From Pontibacter sp. HSC-36F09 (GTDB taxonomy: Bacteria > Bacteroidota > Bacteroidia > Cytophagales > Hymenobacteraceae), in contig NZ_JALKAA010000002.1 of assembly GCF_024171605.1 (NCBI RefSeq), positions 744,001-808,000 of the forward strand: a DNA stretch of 64,000 bases, written 5' to 3'. The notes beneath the pieces are model-generated. The model saw only the letters and a list, made by a program, of their open reading frames with translations, was not told where the DNA came from and made no database searches. The translations under genes and the position numbers were made by a program. Of the stretch, positions 16,548 through 24,934 are shown piece after piece. Each line of letters starts with the position of its first letter. Within the stretch, counting starts at the first letter, position 1.

Positions 16548-18143
16548 TTATGTGATAGGGTTATTGATTTCGCGTTCACCTGAGGTTTTGCCACCTGAAT
16601 CGACTAAGTGACCGGTTCTGGGATCAATCGCTTTCCGTTCCAGATTGAGAATAGCAGGCCCCTCAATCACACTCCCATCTATCATGAAGCGGCTTCCATG
16701 GCAGGGACAGTCCCAGGTCTTCTCAGCGTTATTCCAGTTCACGATGCACTTCATGTGGGTGCAGACTGCAGAGCAGATATGCAATTGGCTATGCTCGTCA
16801 CGGTACACGGCCAGCTTCTCTGAATCCACCTCTATGGTTTTGCCCTCGCCCGGCTCTATGTCAGAGAAATGGCTGGCCTGCCCGGCGGGTATGTCTTTCA
16901 GGTACTGCGCCGCAACGTTGGCATTTTCCTTGATAAACTGACCTGCAGTTGCCAGGTTGGTGCCTCTGGTTGCGTCAAATGCCCCCAGCCATGGACTTTT
17001 CTCGCCCGCTATCATTTCGGCTAATTGAATGCCGGCTACGGTGCCGTAGGTGAGCCCATCTGCGTAGAAGCCGGTGGCAATGTACGTTCGCTTCGCCCCT
17101 TTGTGGGTAAGCCCGATATAAGGTACCCCATCCCCGGAGCGGTAGTGCTGTGCCGACCACCTGAACTCCACAGAGGCCACATCAAAGTGCTGTCGGGCAT
17201 AGGCTTCGAGTTCGTTGAAATAATGCTGGTACTCCTGGTGCGAAGCCTGTCCGGTTTTATGGTGATTACCGGCTATCATCAGCATATCCAGTTCCATGGA
17301 GTTAGTGCTGTGAGTAGTAATGGCGTGGTGGGTCTTGTCGTTGTGCCAGTAGTAGGCATCCGGGTAGGTACCCGATTTCAGGCGCATGGCTACTACATAA
17401 CTTCGATAAGGAGCGGCCACGGTTTGCACTGTATGGATACCAATGGGAATGTGTGTGGCAATGATCAGTTGGTTGCAGGTCACCGTACCTTGTGTTGTCG
17501 TCAGCAGGCAGTGGTCATCTTCCTCCTTCAGGTCCAGCACAGTGGTGTGCTCATAGATCTGGCCGCCCATTTGAGTGGTTGCCTTTGCCAACCCCAACAC
17601 ATACCGCAAGGGGTGGAAACGCGCTTGTCCATTCATTCGGACAGCCCGTTTAACGCTGTCAAAACTGAGACCTGGTACCTGCGTCACAAGTTCAGCGGCC
17701 ATACCTGCCTGTTGCAGTGTCTCGGCCTCCTTTTCAATGGTAGACGCCATGTCTTCCTCCTGCGTGAAGAAGTACCACGGCCGCCGCGCAAAATGGCAGT
17801 CAATGCTATACTGTTGGGCGTGCTGCTCAATAAAATTCAGGGCTGTGAACCTTGCCTGCGCAACGGTACTGGCCACCTCCTGACTTCTGGTTTTGGCGAT
17901 GTGATGGAGATAGGGGCCCACGGGTACATACAGGTTGCCAGTAGACCAACCAGTGGTGCCGCCTCCCACTCTGCGGGCCTCTAATACCGCCACGCTCTTG
18001 CCTGCCCTGGCAAGCTGGTGCGCAGCAGTAATGCCGGTTATGCCGCCGCCAATAATGGCTACGTCTACCTGAAGGTCACCCTCCAGGGTAGGGTAAACAG
18101 GTCGTTGGGGAGTAGTGGCTTCCCAAAAAGATCGTGTTTCCAT
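16548..18143 (-). CDS. FAD-dependent oxidoreductase with C-terminal Rieske [2Fe-2S] domain
   Basis: A 531-residue two-domain protein. The N-terminal DAO-type flavoprotein begins with an FAD-binding AIIGGGITGITAAHQLARAG and RRVGGGTTGWSTGN. The C-terminal 110 residues form a Rieske ferredoxin domain with both ligand pairs: Cys-Thr-His in AVCTHMKC (near residue 461) and CPCHGSRF. This layout is known from YhfW-like proteins of bacilli and from many soil bacteria; the substrate is not established. There is no signal peptide. A small four-span membrane protein follows after 12 bp. The coding region carries only one near-match to the AGGTATAG word in 1.6 kb. Confidence 0.9.
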   Translation of the reverse strand: METRSFWEATTPQRPVYPTLEGDLQVDVAIIGGGITGITAAHQLARAGKSVAVLEARRVGGGTTGWSTGNLYVPVGPYLHHIAKTRSQEVASTVAQARFTALNFIEQHAQQYSIDCHFARRPWYFFTQEEDMASTIEKEAETLQQAGMAAELVTQVPGLSFDSVKRAVRMNGQARFHPLRYVLGLAKATTQMGGQIYEHTTVLDLKEEDDHCLLTTTQGTVTCNQLIIATHIPIGIHTVQTVAAPYRSYVVAMRLKSGTYPDAYYWHNDKTHHAITTHSTNSMELDMLMIAGNHHKTGQASHQEYQHYFNELEAYARQHFDVASVEFRWSAQHYRSGDGVPYIGLTHKGAKRTYIATGFYADGLTYGTVAGIQLAEMIAGEKSPWLGAFDATRGTNLATAGQFIKENANVAAQYLKDIPAGQASHFSDIEPGEGKTIEVDSEKLAVYRDEHSQLHICSAVCTHMKCIVNWNNAEKTWDCPCHGSRFMIDGSVIEGPAILNLERKAIDPRTGHLVDSGGKTSGEREINNPIT

Positions 18144-18245
18144 GGATGATTGGTAAAAGTATAAGTATAAGAATCAATATTAGAATGTATTGTCACCTTG
18201 CATTTTTGTGTCCATCCGGTTTGATCTGCCTGGCAGTCAGGGACT

Positions 18246-18905
18246 TCATATTCTCTGGAAAACCCTCTCTACTACCTGGTCGCAGTAGATGAGGTTGAAC
18301 TCATACACTGCCGCCTTCGGATACCAGCTCTCCAGCTTCTTACGCAGCATGCTTTTCGCTCTGTTCAGACGCACTTTAACATTTGCCTCTGTGATGCTCA
18401 TCACAGAGGCCGTCTCATTTACATTGAGGCCCTCCAACTCACGCAGTACGAACACAGTGCGGTACTCCGGGGCAAGCTGTTCAATGCACTCCTCCAGCAC
18501 CCGACCAAGCTCACGGTTCAGCACTTCTCTATGCCCATCAGAGGACGTATTCTTCTCCGTGAAATTTACCTCTCCGGTATGGCTGACCTCCGAGAAGTCG
18601 GATTTGGATTTATGCGATTTTTCCATGGTCAAGTGATAGCACTTGTTGAGCATTATTCTGATCAGCCAGGTTTTGTAGGCGGCGCGTGACTCAAACTTCC
18701 CCAGATTCAGGTAGGCTGCAATATGAGCCTCCTGCATCAGATCCTGCACGTCATCATGCAAAAGCCCGAAAGAACGGCCCACTTTATAGAGCGCTCCGTT
18801 GTGGCGCCTGATCAGGACTTCAAACAGATCTTTCTCACCGGCCTTTATCTTCGAGACAATTTCGCTGTCCGGTGCATAGCTGACCACGGCTTCTGTTTTA
18901 TGCAT
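18246..18905 (-). CDS. ECF-type RNA polymerase sigma factor
   Basis: A 219-residue sigma-70 family factor of ECF size. Region 2 is EVLIRRHNGALYKVGRSFGL then DDVQDLMQEAHIAAYLNL and AYKTWLIRIMLNKCYH; region 4 is LAPEYRTVFVLRELEGLNVNETASVM followed by the helix-turn-helix ITEANVKVRLNRAKSML. A 25-residue C-terminal extension (YEFNLIYCDQVVERVFQRI) carries the Cys-Asp pair seen in a subset of sigma factors of environmental bacteria. No anti-sigma gene is adjacent. Given its neighbours it may control a stress regulon, which is inference. Confidence 0.9.
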   Translation of the reverse strand: MHKTEAVVSYAPDSEIVSKIKAGEKDLFEVLIRRHNGALYKVGRSFGLLHDDVQDLMQEAHIAAYLNLGKFESRAAYKTWLIRIMLNKCYHLTMEKSHKSKSDFSEVSHTGEVNFTEKNTSSDGHREVLNRELGRVLEECIEQLAPEYRTVFVLRELEGLNVNETASVMSITEANVKVRLNRAKSMLRKKLESWYPKAAVYEFNLIYCDQVVERVFQRI

Positions 18906-19099
18906 GATTTTTAAGATTGTAAGTGAATGTAACTGGTACTGTATCAGGTGTATACCAGAATACCACGCCCACTTATAAATAGTTGTCTTTTAGAATGAAT
19001 GCTTTTTTGATTTAGAGTAAGAAGAGAAGCCATTGGTTACAAAATCGCAGCTAAGTACTTATTGCGGCTATAGCAGAAGCAATGAAGTGTGCGAAGCTT

Positions 19100-19951
19100 T
19101 TAGATGAGAAGGCCGGATTGTATCTCGAACTTCTTTCCTTTGGGCAGCACATGCATGATCATATTCTCCAGGCAGATCGGTTCGTCGTGCGCCAGGTGAC
19201 CATAGTTATTTTCCTTTAAGTGCCTGCCGTCAAACAGTACCACCAAACCCGAGCCAATGGTCTCCAGACAATTCCCATCTGTGATGAGTACAGCAGTGTC
19301 TTCTCCCAGCCCCACTCCAATCAGGGTTGGATGGGCGGCCAGACTTTCAATCATTCTGGGAATGCGGCGACGGTTCACAAAGTGGGTGTCGATCATCACA
19401 TTTTTCAGGAACCCTAATCCGTTGCCTAGCTCGACGGCCCCTTTCACCAACACGTTTTGTTCTGCGGCACCCAAAATCATGATTTCGGCCATGGCCATAG
19501 CGCCTGCGCTGGTCCCCGAGATCAGGAATTTTTCCTCCTGCCAATATCTTTCCTGTAAGATATTCAACGCCTGAGAGTCTGCAAAAACCTCCGTAATCCT
19601 GCGCTGATCGCCTCCTGTGAACATGACGGCATCTGTTTTTCGCAACCGCTCCAGGTTCTCCGGTCTGGTTATGTCTTCTTTTGTTTGCAGGTGCAAGGCG
19701 CCCACGTTGTCGCAGCCCAACAGCAGGAAACCATCAAAGTAGGCCTGGGCCATCTCTTCCGGTATATGCGAGGCTGTGGTGATGACCTCGATGCGAGTGC
19801 CGATTCCGTGCAGCTCATCATGAATGCGTTTCAGGATGCCAGTCTCAAAAAAGAGCACCTGATCACGCAGGTGGGCTTCGGCAGGCGAGGGCAGGGTGCC
19901 TTTGTCCTCGTTACCGCCTATCGCCACGATTTTGCCTTTTGGTAGTCCCAT
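19100..19951 (-). CDS. Cyanophycinase (peptidase family S51)
   Basis: A 283-residue S51 serine peptidase of the cyanophycinase type, which releases beta-Asp-Arg dipeptides from cyanophycin in known members. Landmarks are GKIVAIGGNEDKG at the N-terminus, MFTGGDQRRI, the nucleophile Ser148 in ISGTSAGAMAMAE, and VMIDTHFVNRRRIPRMIE with the expected His. There is no signal peptide, so it should act in the cytoplasm. No cyanophycin synthetase gene occurs in the window. In Bacteroidota such proteins may instead clear isoaspartyl peptides. It stands alone by spacing. Confidence 0.88.
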   Translation of the reverse strand: MGLPKGKIVAIGGNEDKGTLPSPAEAHLRDQVLFFETGILKRIHDELHGIGTRIEVITTASHIPEEMAQAYFDGFLLLGCDNVGALHLQTKEDITRPENLERLRKTDAVMFTGGDQRRITEVFADSQALNILQERYWQEEKFLISGTSAGAMAMAEIMILGAAEQNVLVKGAVELGNGLGFLKNVMIDTHFVNRRRIPRMIESLAAHPTLIGVGLGEDTAVLITDGNCLETIGSGLVVLFDGRHLKENNYGHLAHDEPICLENMIMHVLPKGKKFEIQSGLLI

Positions 19952-20102
19952 GGGTTCTTTTTAAGTTTTAGAGTGCCCATGGCAGGTATAGGTTACAACA
20001 TGGGCTCTTTCCTGCACCGTCCCAAAATACGATGATCACTTTTGTAACTTATTACGAGCCAGCTACTCCAATGATTATCTAATCACTTTTAAATCAGAAA
20101 AT

Positions 20103-20651
20103 ATGAAACGTTTTGAGAAGATTACCATTAAGGCCATGGCACTTTTACTTAGCGTGTTCGCCTTGGAGTCCACGGTGCTGGCGCAGGGGAACCCGACTCT
20201 ATCGGATGCAGAGGTAGCTTCGGCAGCCGTGACGGCCAACCAGATTGACATTGATTTTGCCGCTATTGCCAAAGAGAAGTCTAAGGATACCCAGATATTA
20301 GAATTTGCCCGGACCATGGCTAATGACCATCAAGCCGTAATCGATCAGGCGGTCGCGCTGACGGAAAAGCTATCCGTTACTCCTAAGGACAATGCGGTCA
20401 GCAAGCAGTTGAAGGCCGACGCGGAGAAAACCAAAGCGCAACTGCGTGCTAAGTCAGGAAAGGCTTTCGACAAGGCTTATATAGACAATGAAGTGGCTTA
20501 CCATACTGCCGTTATTTCTGCGGTAAAAGATCTCCTAATTCCGGAGACAGAGAATGCAGAGTTAAAGGATTTACTGACGTCTGTGGTGCCGGCCTTGGAG
20601 GCACACCTGGAGCATGCAAAAATGATACAACAAAAAATGTCCAAAAAATGA
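20103..20651 (+). CDS. DUF4142 protein (ferritin-like fold), secreted
   Basis: A 182-residue protein with a signal peptide (KAMALLLSVFALESTVLAQ) and a four-helix DUF4142 domain: DAEVASAAVTANQIDIDFAAIA, LEFARTMANDHQAVIDQAVAL and YHTAVISAVKDLLIPETENAE ending with LEHAKMIQQ. DUF4142 proteins have a ferritin-like layout and are common in stress-exposed bacteria; no activity is established. Its stop overlaps the ATG of the cupredoxin gene by 3 bp, so the two are translationally coupled and both products go to the periplasm. Confidence 0.9.
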   Translation: MKRFEKITIKAMALLLSVFALESTVLAQGNPTLSDAEVASAAVTANQIDIDFAAIAKEKSKDTQILEFARTMANDHQAVIDQAVALTEKLSVTPKDNAVSKQLKADAEKTKAQLRAKSGKAFDKAYIDNEVAYHTAVISAVKDLLIPETENAELKDLLTSVVPALEAHLEHAKMIQQKMSKK

Positions 20652-20992
20652 TGACCCCCATGCTGGTGGCCATGCATAGGGTACTGTTTCCGTGCGCGCT
20701 GCTTCTGCTGACGGGATTCCCCACCTTACAAGAAAGGCCTGCAACTAAAACGCACCGCTTAGAGATTGTGAGGATGAAGTTCAGCCCTTCCAATCTGAGC
20801 GTGCAGCCCGGGGATACGGTGGTTTTCATAAACCTTGATATGGTTACCCACGACGTGACTGAAGCATCCGGCAAGACGTGGAAGTCGCCGCCTCTGGCAG
20901 CCAAAAGCTCATGGAAGAAAGTTATGAAAACCAGCGCCAGTTACTATTGCAGTTTTCACCCCGTTATGAAAGGCACGATAACGGTCAAGTGA
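20648..20992 (+). CDS. Cupredoxin-domain protein (plastocyanin/azurin-like)
   Basis: A 114-residue secreted blue-copper-type protein. After a hydrophobic N-terminus (VLFPCALLLLTGFP) the cupredoxin domain reads IVRMKFSPSNLSVQPGDTVVFINLD, then VTHDVTEA with the first His ligand, and YYCSFHPVMKGTITVK with Cys, His and Met spaced as in the type 1 copper site. All four ligands are present, so copper binding and electron transfer are likely. It is coupled to the DUF4142 gene by an ATGATGA overlap. Confidence 0.9.
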   Translation: MMTPMLVAMHRVLFPCALLLLTGFPTLQERPATKTHRLEIVRMKFSPSNLSVQPGDTVVFINLDMVTHDVTEASGKTWKSPPLAAKSSWKKVMKTSASYYCSFHPVMKGTITVK

Positions 20993-21175
20993 TGGCAAGG
21001 GGATAGTAATTCTGTTTGTGGATGCCTGATTTGACAGATGGCGCCCGGGTGTATTATTTGGTTTTAAGGATTTAATCTTAACTTTATGTCTCGGATGTGA
21101 GGTAGCCTATTCGAGACCAGGTTAGTATATCTAAAATTTGATCATTGATTTATAAAGCTTTGTGTGCTTTAATAT

Positions 21176-21192
21176 AATCCCAATGGGATCAC
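21176..21192 (+). other. tRNA-Lys 3'-end remnant
   Basis: AATCCCAATGGGATCAC matches the tRNA-Lys 3' end AATCCCAGCGGGATCAC at 15 of 17 positions. No 5' half of a tRNA could be recognised upstream. Confidence 0.45.
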
Positions 21193-21196
21193 TTCT

Positions 21197-21230
21197 AAAG
21201 AGCCTCAAACCTGCGTTTGGGGCTCTTTTT
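21197..21230 (+). terminator. Terminator behind the tRNA remnant
   Basis: AAAGAGCCTCAAAC pairs with GTTTGGGGCTCTTT with one mismatch, followed by TT. It is preceded by the tRNA-like fragment rather than by a gene end. Confidence 0.75.
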
Positions 21231-21308
21231 ATTTCTACCGTTTTCTATCACCTCAAACCCTTTGAGCATTTTTGAGTTTAAATGCCTTTGTATACCTAAA
21301 GTCTATAC

Positions 21309-21923
21309 ATGGAAAACTTTGTCAAAATTCAGGTGCCGGTTACTATTTCTTACCCTGCTTTGGAGAGTGTGCTCAGGAAGCAATTGGTTGGCGAATACAT
21401 ACCCAAGCCCTCAGAAGATACAGATGCAACTCCATACGCGCAGATCCTGGATGTCGGGCTGGCCGGCAGCAGCTCCGGTACAGGTGACATTATCCTGCGA
21501 GTCAGGATCCGGATTTTGCGAACCATCCTCAAGCGCGACAATGTGGAACTCTTTGTGCAGGCAACACCCGGCTACGACAATGCCACGCAGCAGGTATACA
21601 TCCACAGATTCAACATGCAGGCCCAGACTTCCAGCCGCTTTTATAATTCTTCACTCGAGGTGTTGGTCAACAAGGTGGCCTACAACCAGATCATCCAGAA
21701 GGCAAGAGTAAATCTGGCCGAAATAATTGGAGGTGAACTGATCAAGGCAAACGGTATGCTGGGAACAGGTATGGAACTGAAAGGTCTTAAGCTTACCGGT
21801 GCAGTAGAGGAGGTGCGGGTGCATGACATCACACCAAAAGCCAACCGGATGTTCCTGAACCTGGAGCTGCGGGCAAAAGTAGAAGTAGATGTGTTTGACT
21901 TGAGTGCACTGCTGCCTGCTTAA
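21309..21923 (+). CDS. Hypothetical protein, DUF4403-like
   Basis: A 204-residue soluble protein with alternating beta-strand pattern (VKIQVPVTISYPALESVLRK, GDIILRVRIRILRTIL, RMFLNLELRAKVEVDVFDL). The opening strand-plus-helix and the two-half design resemble DUF4403/lipid-binding-barrel proteins of Bacteroidota, but at half their usual length; I am not certain. No signal peptide. It stands alone, between the tRNA remnant and tRNA-Lys copy 3. Confidence 0.65.
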   Translation: MENFVKIQVPVTISYPALESVLRKQLVGEYIPKPSEDTDATPYAQILDVGLAGSSSGTGDIILRVRIRILRTILKRDNVELFVQATPGYDNATQQVYIHRFNMQAQTSSRFYNSSLEVLVNKVAYNQIIQKARVNLAEIIGGELIKANGMLGTGMELKGLKLTGAVEEVRVHDITPKANRMFLNLELRAKVEVDVFDLSALLPA

Positions 21924-22094
21924 CCAGTGATTCAAGTCCGGAAAAGATTTTATCCGGTATGACGCGCTTTATTTTGCTGTAGAGATATTTTTTTAGCTTG
22001 CCGGTAATTGCTTGATGCTTAGGGAGATTAAACCAAAATGAAACACCAGCGTTGTATACATTTACCGTAAGTAGAATGAATAAAGAGAGTAGGC

Positions 22095-22125
22095 TTTGGG
22101 AATTAAAGAAAAAGGCCTACTTTTG
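22095..22125 (+). promoter_or_regulatory. Promoter of tRNA-Lys copy 3
   Basis: TTTG (22095-22098), 19-bp spacer, TACTTTTG (22118-22125). It is identical in layout to the promoter of the other tRNA-Lys pair, 30 bp upstream of the tRNA start. Confidence 0.8.
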
Positions 22126-22154
22126 CACTCCCAACACGGGGAATAAAAAGTACT

Positions 22155-22227
22155 GATTCTGTAGCTCAGCTGGTAGAGCAATACACTTTTAATGTATGGG
22201 TCCTGGGTTCGAATCCCAGCGGGATCA
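22155..22227 (+). tRNA. tRNA-Lys(UUU), copy 3
   Basis: Identical over 73 nt to the copies at 15735 and 15865, with its own promoter and terminator. CCA is not encoded. Confidence 0.97.
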
Positions 22228-22231
22228 CTTA

Positions 22232-22276
22232 AAAAAAGAAAGGCTTCTTACGAAACGTAAGAAGCCTTTCTTTTTT
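22232..22276. terminator. Bidirectional terminator of tRNA-Lys copy 3 and the 22292 gene
   Basis: AAAAAAGAAAGGCTTCTTAC and its complement form a long perfect stem with a GAAAC apex, flanked by A and T runs. It serves the tRNA on the plus strand and the convergent gene ending at 22292. Confidence 0.88.
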
Positions 22277-22291
22277 GTTCCTATAAGGTAT

Positions 22292-22681
22292 TCAAATATC
22301 GGCACTGGTCATATTCAGATTGGTCTTTTGAGTGGTTAGTTCCTTTGTTCCCAACTTGTCCTGCTCCACCTTTTCCAGGTATTGCACCAATTCCAAAGTG
22401 CGGTTAATTACATCCATGTCAGGACGGTATACCTGTTCATCGGGAGCACTATGCTCCTGAGGCGTAAACTCGTTGTGCAGCACTTTCAGGTACGTAATGT
22501 AGCTGTCTACCTGGCTACCGATGTAGGTGAAAAAATCCGGATTTTCGGTGGCCTGGTCCAGAAAGCCAGCCTTTTGATTTTCAGCATCCCGTATCTCTTG
22601 GTAAACCGCTTGAGCAGCTTCTTCTTTAGAAAGCTCCTTTGCTTGCAGTTCGGCTAAAAATTTGTCGTAATCGAATTCCAT
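22292..22681 (-). CDS. Hypothetical protein
   Basis: A 129-residue acidic, mostly helical soluble protein (MEFDYDKFLAELQAKELSKE, DFFTYIGSQVDSYITYLKVL, RTLELVQYLEKVEQDKLG). No signal peptide, membrane span or recognised domain. It is separated by 76 bp from the ABC genes upstream and may be independent. Confidence 0.7.
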   Translation of the reverse strand: MEFDYDKFLAELQAKELSKEEAAQAVYQEIRDAENQKAGFLDQATENPDFFTYIGSQVDSYITYLKVLHNEFTPQEHSAPDEQVYRPDMDVINRTLELVQYLEKVEQDKLGTKELTTQKTNLNMTSADI

Positions 22682-22757
22682 CTGATAGAGTTTGCCCGTG
22701 GGGTGTGTCAGGCTATTGCAATGACAATATTGCTACACACTTAGTTCGGTGTGCGGT

Positions 22758-24116
22758 TTATTCGGTTTTGTAAAGCGTTTCAAACAGCTTGTACTTGTAT
22801 TGCTTGTACTCCTGCAGTACCGCTACCATGGCAAAAATGGTCAGGGCAATCACGACCGGGTATACCATGTACAACATGGGGTGCAGCAAGGGCAAAAACA
22901 GCAAACCCAGCAGCATGATGGAAATGAAACTGTATAGGTATGAGGTTTTGGCGCTGAAGCTCAGGATACCGCCTTTCACCATTTTAGGGCTGGTGAACGA
23001 AGCGATGATACCAATGGGAGTCAACACAAGCACGGCGGCGCTGTACATCAGCAAAATAAAGGTAGCCTGCTTGTGGTTAAAGAAAGCCACATACAGCACC
23101 ACAATGGCCGCGTCTATCAGAATGGGCATACGCAGCGGCAGCAGACTGGCCTTCAGGAATTCTTTGTAGCTTCCGGTGGCTCGTTCTGTTGTCAGCCACA
23201 GGTTTTTATAGAATCCCCATACATTGTTGAACACGTAGGTATAGATCACGAGAGGACCCACAAACAGCCAGAGCGATATGTTCTTGTCGAGCATGTGGAT
23301 GCCCTTGGCCGAGTATACCGTTGCGTCGATGCCGAGCATGAGCACCTTAAAGCCCAGCCCGAACAGTAGCAGTTGCTTCGCCATTTTGTGGTTTTTGAAA
23401 AGGCGCCATCCCAGGCTGCGACGGGCATCGTTGCTGTAATTCACAGTGCGGCGCTTCGGCTCGTAGGCAGCCTGCTCCAGCAGGTAGTTCGCGAGCAGGA
23501 AACAGGCAAGCGAAGCCAGGTGCACTACCAGCATCATCACAGAAGTCACTGGCTCAAACATGGGCGCGCGGGCCTCCAAGGCTATAAAGGCGCCCACCAT
23601 CACCACGGCTCCCCAAAAAGCGCTGCCGCGCCAGTTGATGCGTCGCTCAATAAACACCTGCAGCGACCGCCTCGTAATGTGGGCCGTCAGAAACACCAGA
23701 AAGCTCTGCGTCAGGTGCAGCAAGGTATAGTCAGGTGACATCATGCAGAGCAACAACAGAAAGTTGAGCAGCACAAAGTAGAAGGGTGATACCAACTCCA
23801 CGATCAGTTCGGTCCAGAAGCGCTTGAGCGGTTTGATGGGGTAGATGCGGTTAATAAAATCCGCTTTCGGGATATAGGCCGGGAAGAAACCGCGCAATAT
23901 CGTGAACGACAGCAGCAGCAGGTTGGTGTAGCCCAGCATCTGGCTGACATCCATATTCAGGCCGCCTTCACTGGCCTGCTGTAGCAGAAATGTAATCAGC
24001 CAGGCATAGAAAGCCGACAGCACAATGCCCAGCGCAAGCAGGAGTACCCGTTGCATTTTCTTGTGCCGGAAATAGCTGTTTAGTCTCGCCTTGCAGGAAT
24101 ATAAAATCAGATCCAT
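22758..24116 (-). CDS. ABC transporter membrane protein, DUF5687 family
   Basis: A 452-residue polytopic membrane protein with about ten to twelve hydrophobic spans, beginning MDLILYSCKARLNSYFRHKK and running through VLLLALGIVLSAFYAWLITF to a C-terminal pair of spans. It matches in layout the DUF5687 proteins that pair with an ABC ATPase in Bacteroidota. The partner ATPase gene lies 56 bp upstream on the same strand. Substrate unknown. Confidence 0.82.
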   Translation of the reverse strand: MDLILYSCKARLNSYFRHKKMQRVLLLALGIVLSAFYAWLITFLLQQASEGGLNMDVSQMLGYTNLLLLSFTILRGFFPAYIPKADFINRIYPIKPLKRFWTELIVELVSPFYFVLLNFLLLLCMMSPDYTLLHLTQSFLVFLTAHITRRSLQVFIERRINWRGSAFWGAVVMVGAFIALEARAPMFEPVTSVMMLVVHLASLACFLLANYLLEQAAYEPKRRTVNYSNDARRSLGWRLFKNHKMAKQLLLFGLGFKVLMLGIDATVYSAKGIHMLDKNISLWLFVGPLVIYTYVFNNVWGFYKNLWLTTERATGSYKEFLKASLLPLRMPILIDAAIVVLYVAFFNHKQATFILLMYSAAVLVLTPIGIIASFTSPKMVKGGILSFSAKTSYLYSFISIMLLGLLFLPLLHPMLYMVYPVVIALTIFAMVAVLQEYKQYKYKLFETLYKTE

Positions 24117-24172
24117 TTTTTGGTAAAAGCTGAAAGTTAAGAGCTATGAGTTGGATAACTTTTAACTCTTCA
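24117..24172. repeat. Short inverted-repeat spacer inside the ABC operon
   Basis: AAAGTTAAGAGCTATGAGTT faces the complement AACTTTTAACTCTTCA. The unit is degenerate and resembles short simple repeats frequent between Bacteroidota genes. Confidence 0.35.
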
Positions 24173-24934
24173 CTAGTTAAGCATCCAGTCGATGTCGGCG
24201 TCGGCAGCGGTGTGGTGCGGTAGCAGCAACTGGAATAAGGCCTGGTCGATCAGCGCCTCACCGTTCATAGTAAACTCCTGTACCGATCCGTTGTACATCA
24301 ACTGTCCGTCGTTGAGCACCCCGATGTGCGTGGCAACACGCTCTACATAGTTCAGGTCATGCGACGAGATAAGTACCACACGGCTTGGCGTGCTGTAGTT
24401 GCGGATCAGTTTCACCAGCAGTTGCGCCGCGATGGGGTCGAGGCCTGTGAAGGGCTCGTCCAGGATAAGCACACGTGGTTTGTGCAGAATAGCGGCTACA
24501 ATGCCTACTTTCTTTTTCATGCCGGTAGAGTAGCCCGCAATATTTTTATGTAGCGACTCACGTTCCGTAAAAAAGTAATTGGTCAGGCTGTTGATGCGCT
24601 GCTGCGCTTCGTCTTCAGGCAACTTATACAGTTTCGCCACAAAGTTGAGATACTCCAATCCTGTAAACTCTTCGATAAGCGGATTGTCTTCGCAAAGAGC
24701 GCCCAGATCCTGCTTTACCTCAAGCGGGTTACTCAAGTAGTCTTTGCCAAAGAGCGAAATAGTGCCCGAGTCAGGCTTTATGAGATCGAGAATGCTGTTG
24801 AGAAAGGTACTTTTGCCAACGCCGTTTTTGCCGAGCAGGCAGTAGCACTGGCCTTGTTCTATTGTTATGTCTAGCGATTGCAATACATGTTTGTTGCCAT
24901 ACGCTTTGGATAGTCCCTTTATCTCTACACTCAT
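24173..24934 (-). CDS. ABC transporter ATP-binding protein
   Basis: A 253-residue ABC ATPase that would drive the DUF5687 membrane protein. Walker A is GKNGVGKST, the Q-loop region is QDLGALCEDNPL, the signature is degenerate (YSTGMKKKVGI), Walker B is VLILDEPFTGLDP and the switch His is in ISSHDLNYVERV. Gene order ATPase-membrane protein and same strand support one transporter. Confidence 0.9.
   Translation of the reverse strand: MSVEIKGLSKAYGNKHVLQSLDITIEQGQCYCLLGKNGVGKSTFLNSILDLIKPDSGTISLFGKDYLSNPLEVKQDLGALCEDNPLIEEFTGLEYLNFVAKLYKLPEDEAQQRINSLTNYFFTERESLHKNIAGYSTGMKKKVGIVAAILHKPRVLILDEPFTGLDPIAAQLLVKLIRNYSTPSRVVLISSHDLNYVERVATHIGVLNDGQLMYNGSVQEFTMNGEALIDQALFQLLLPHHTAADADIDWMLN

Larger units (their letters stand above)
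20993..21308. other. Intergenic stretch with a tRNA-Lys 3'-end fragment and terminator
   Basis: No gene is seen here. The stretch holds an A/T-rich leader, the tRNA-Lys-like fragment at 21176-21192 and a terminator at 21197-21230. The order fragment then terminator copies the arrangement behind the intact tRNA-Lys genes, as if a tRNA locus had decayed. Confidence 0.55.

Noticed and set aside
17025..17984. Open frame of 319 codons on the plus strand
   Set aside because: It lies fully antisense to the FAD-Rieske gene, whose motifs are clear, and its translation has no recognisable domain.
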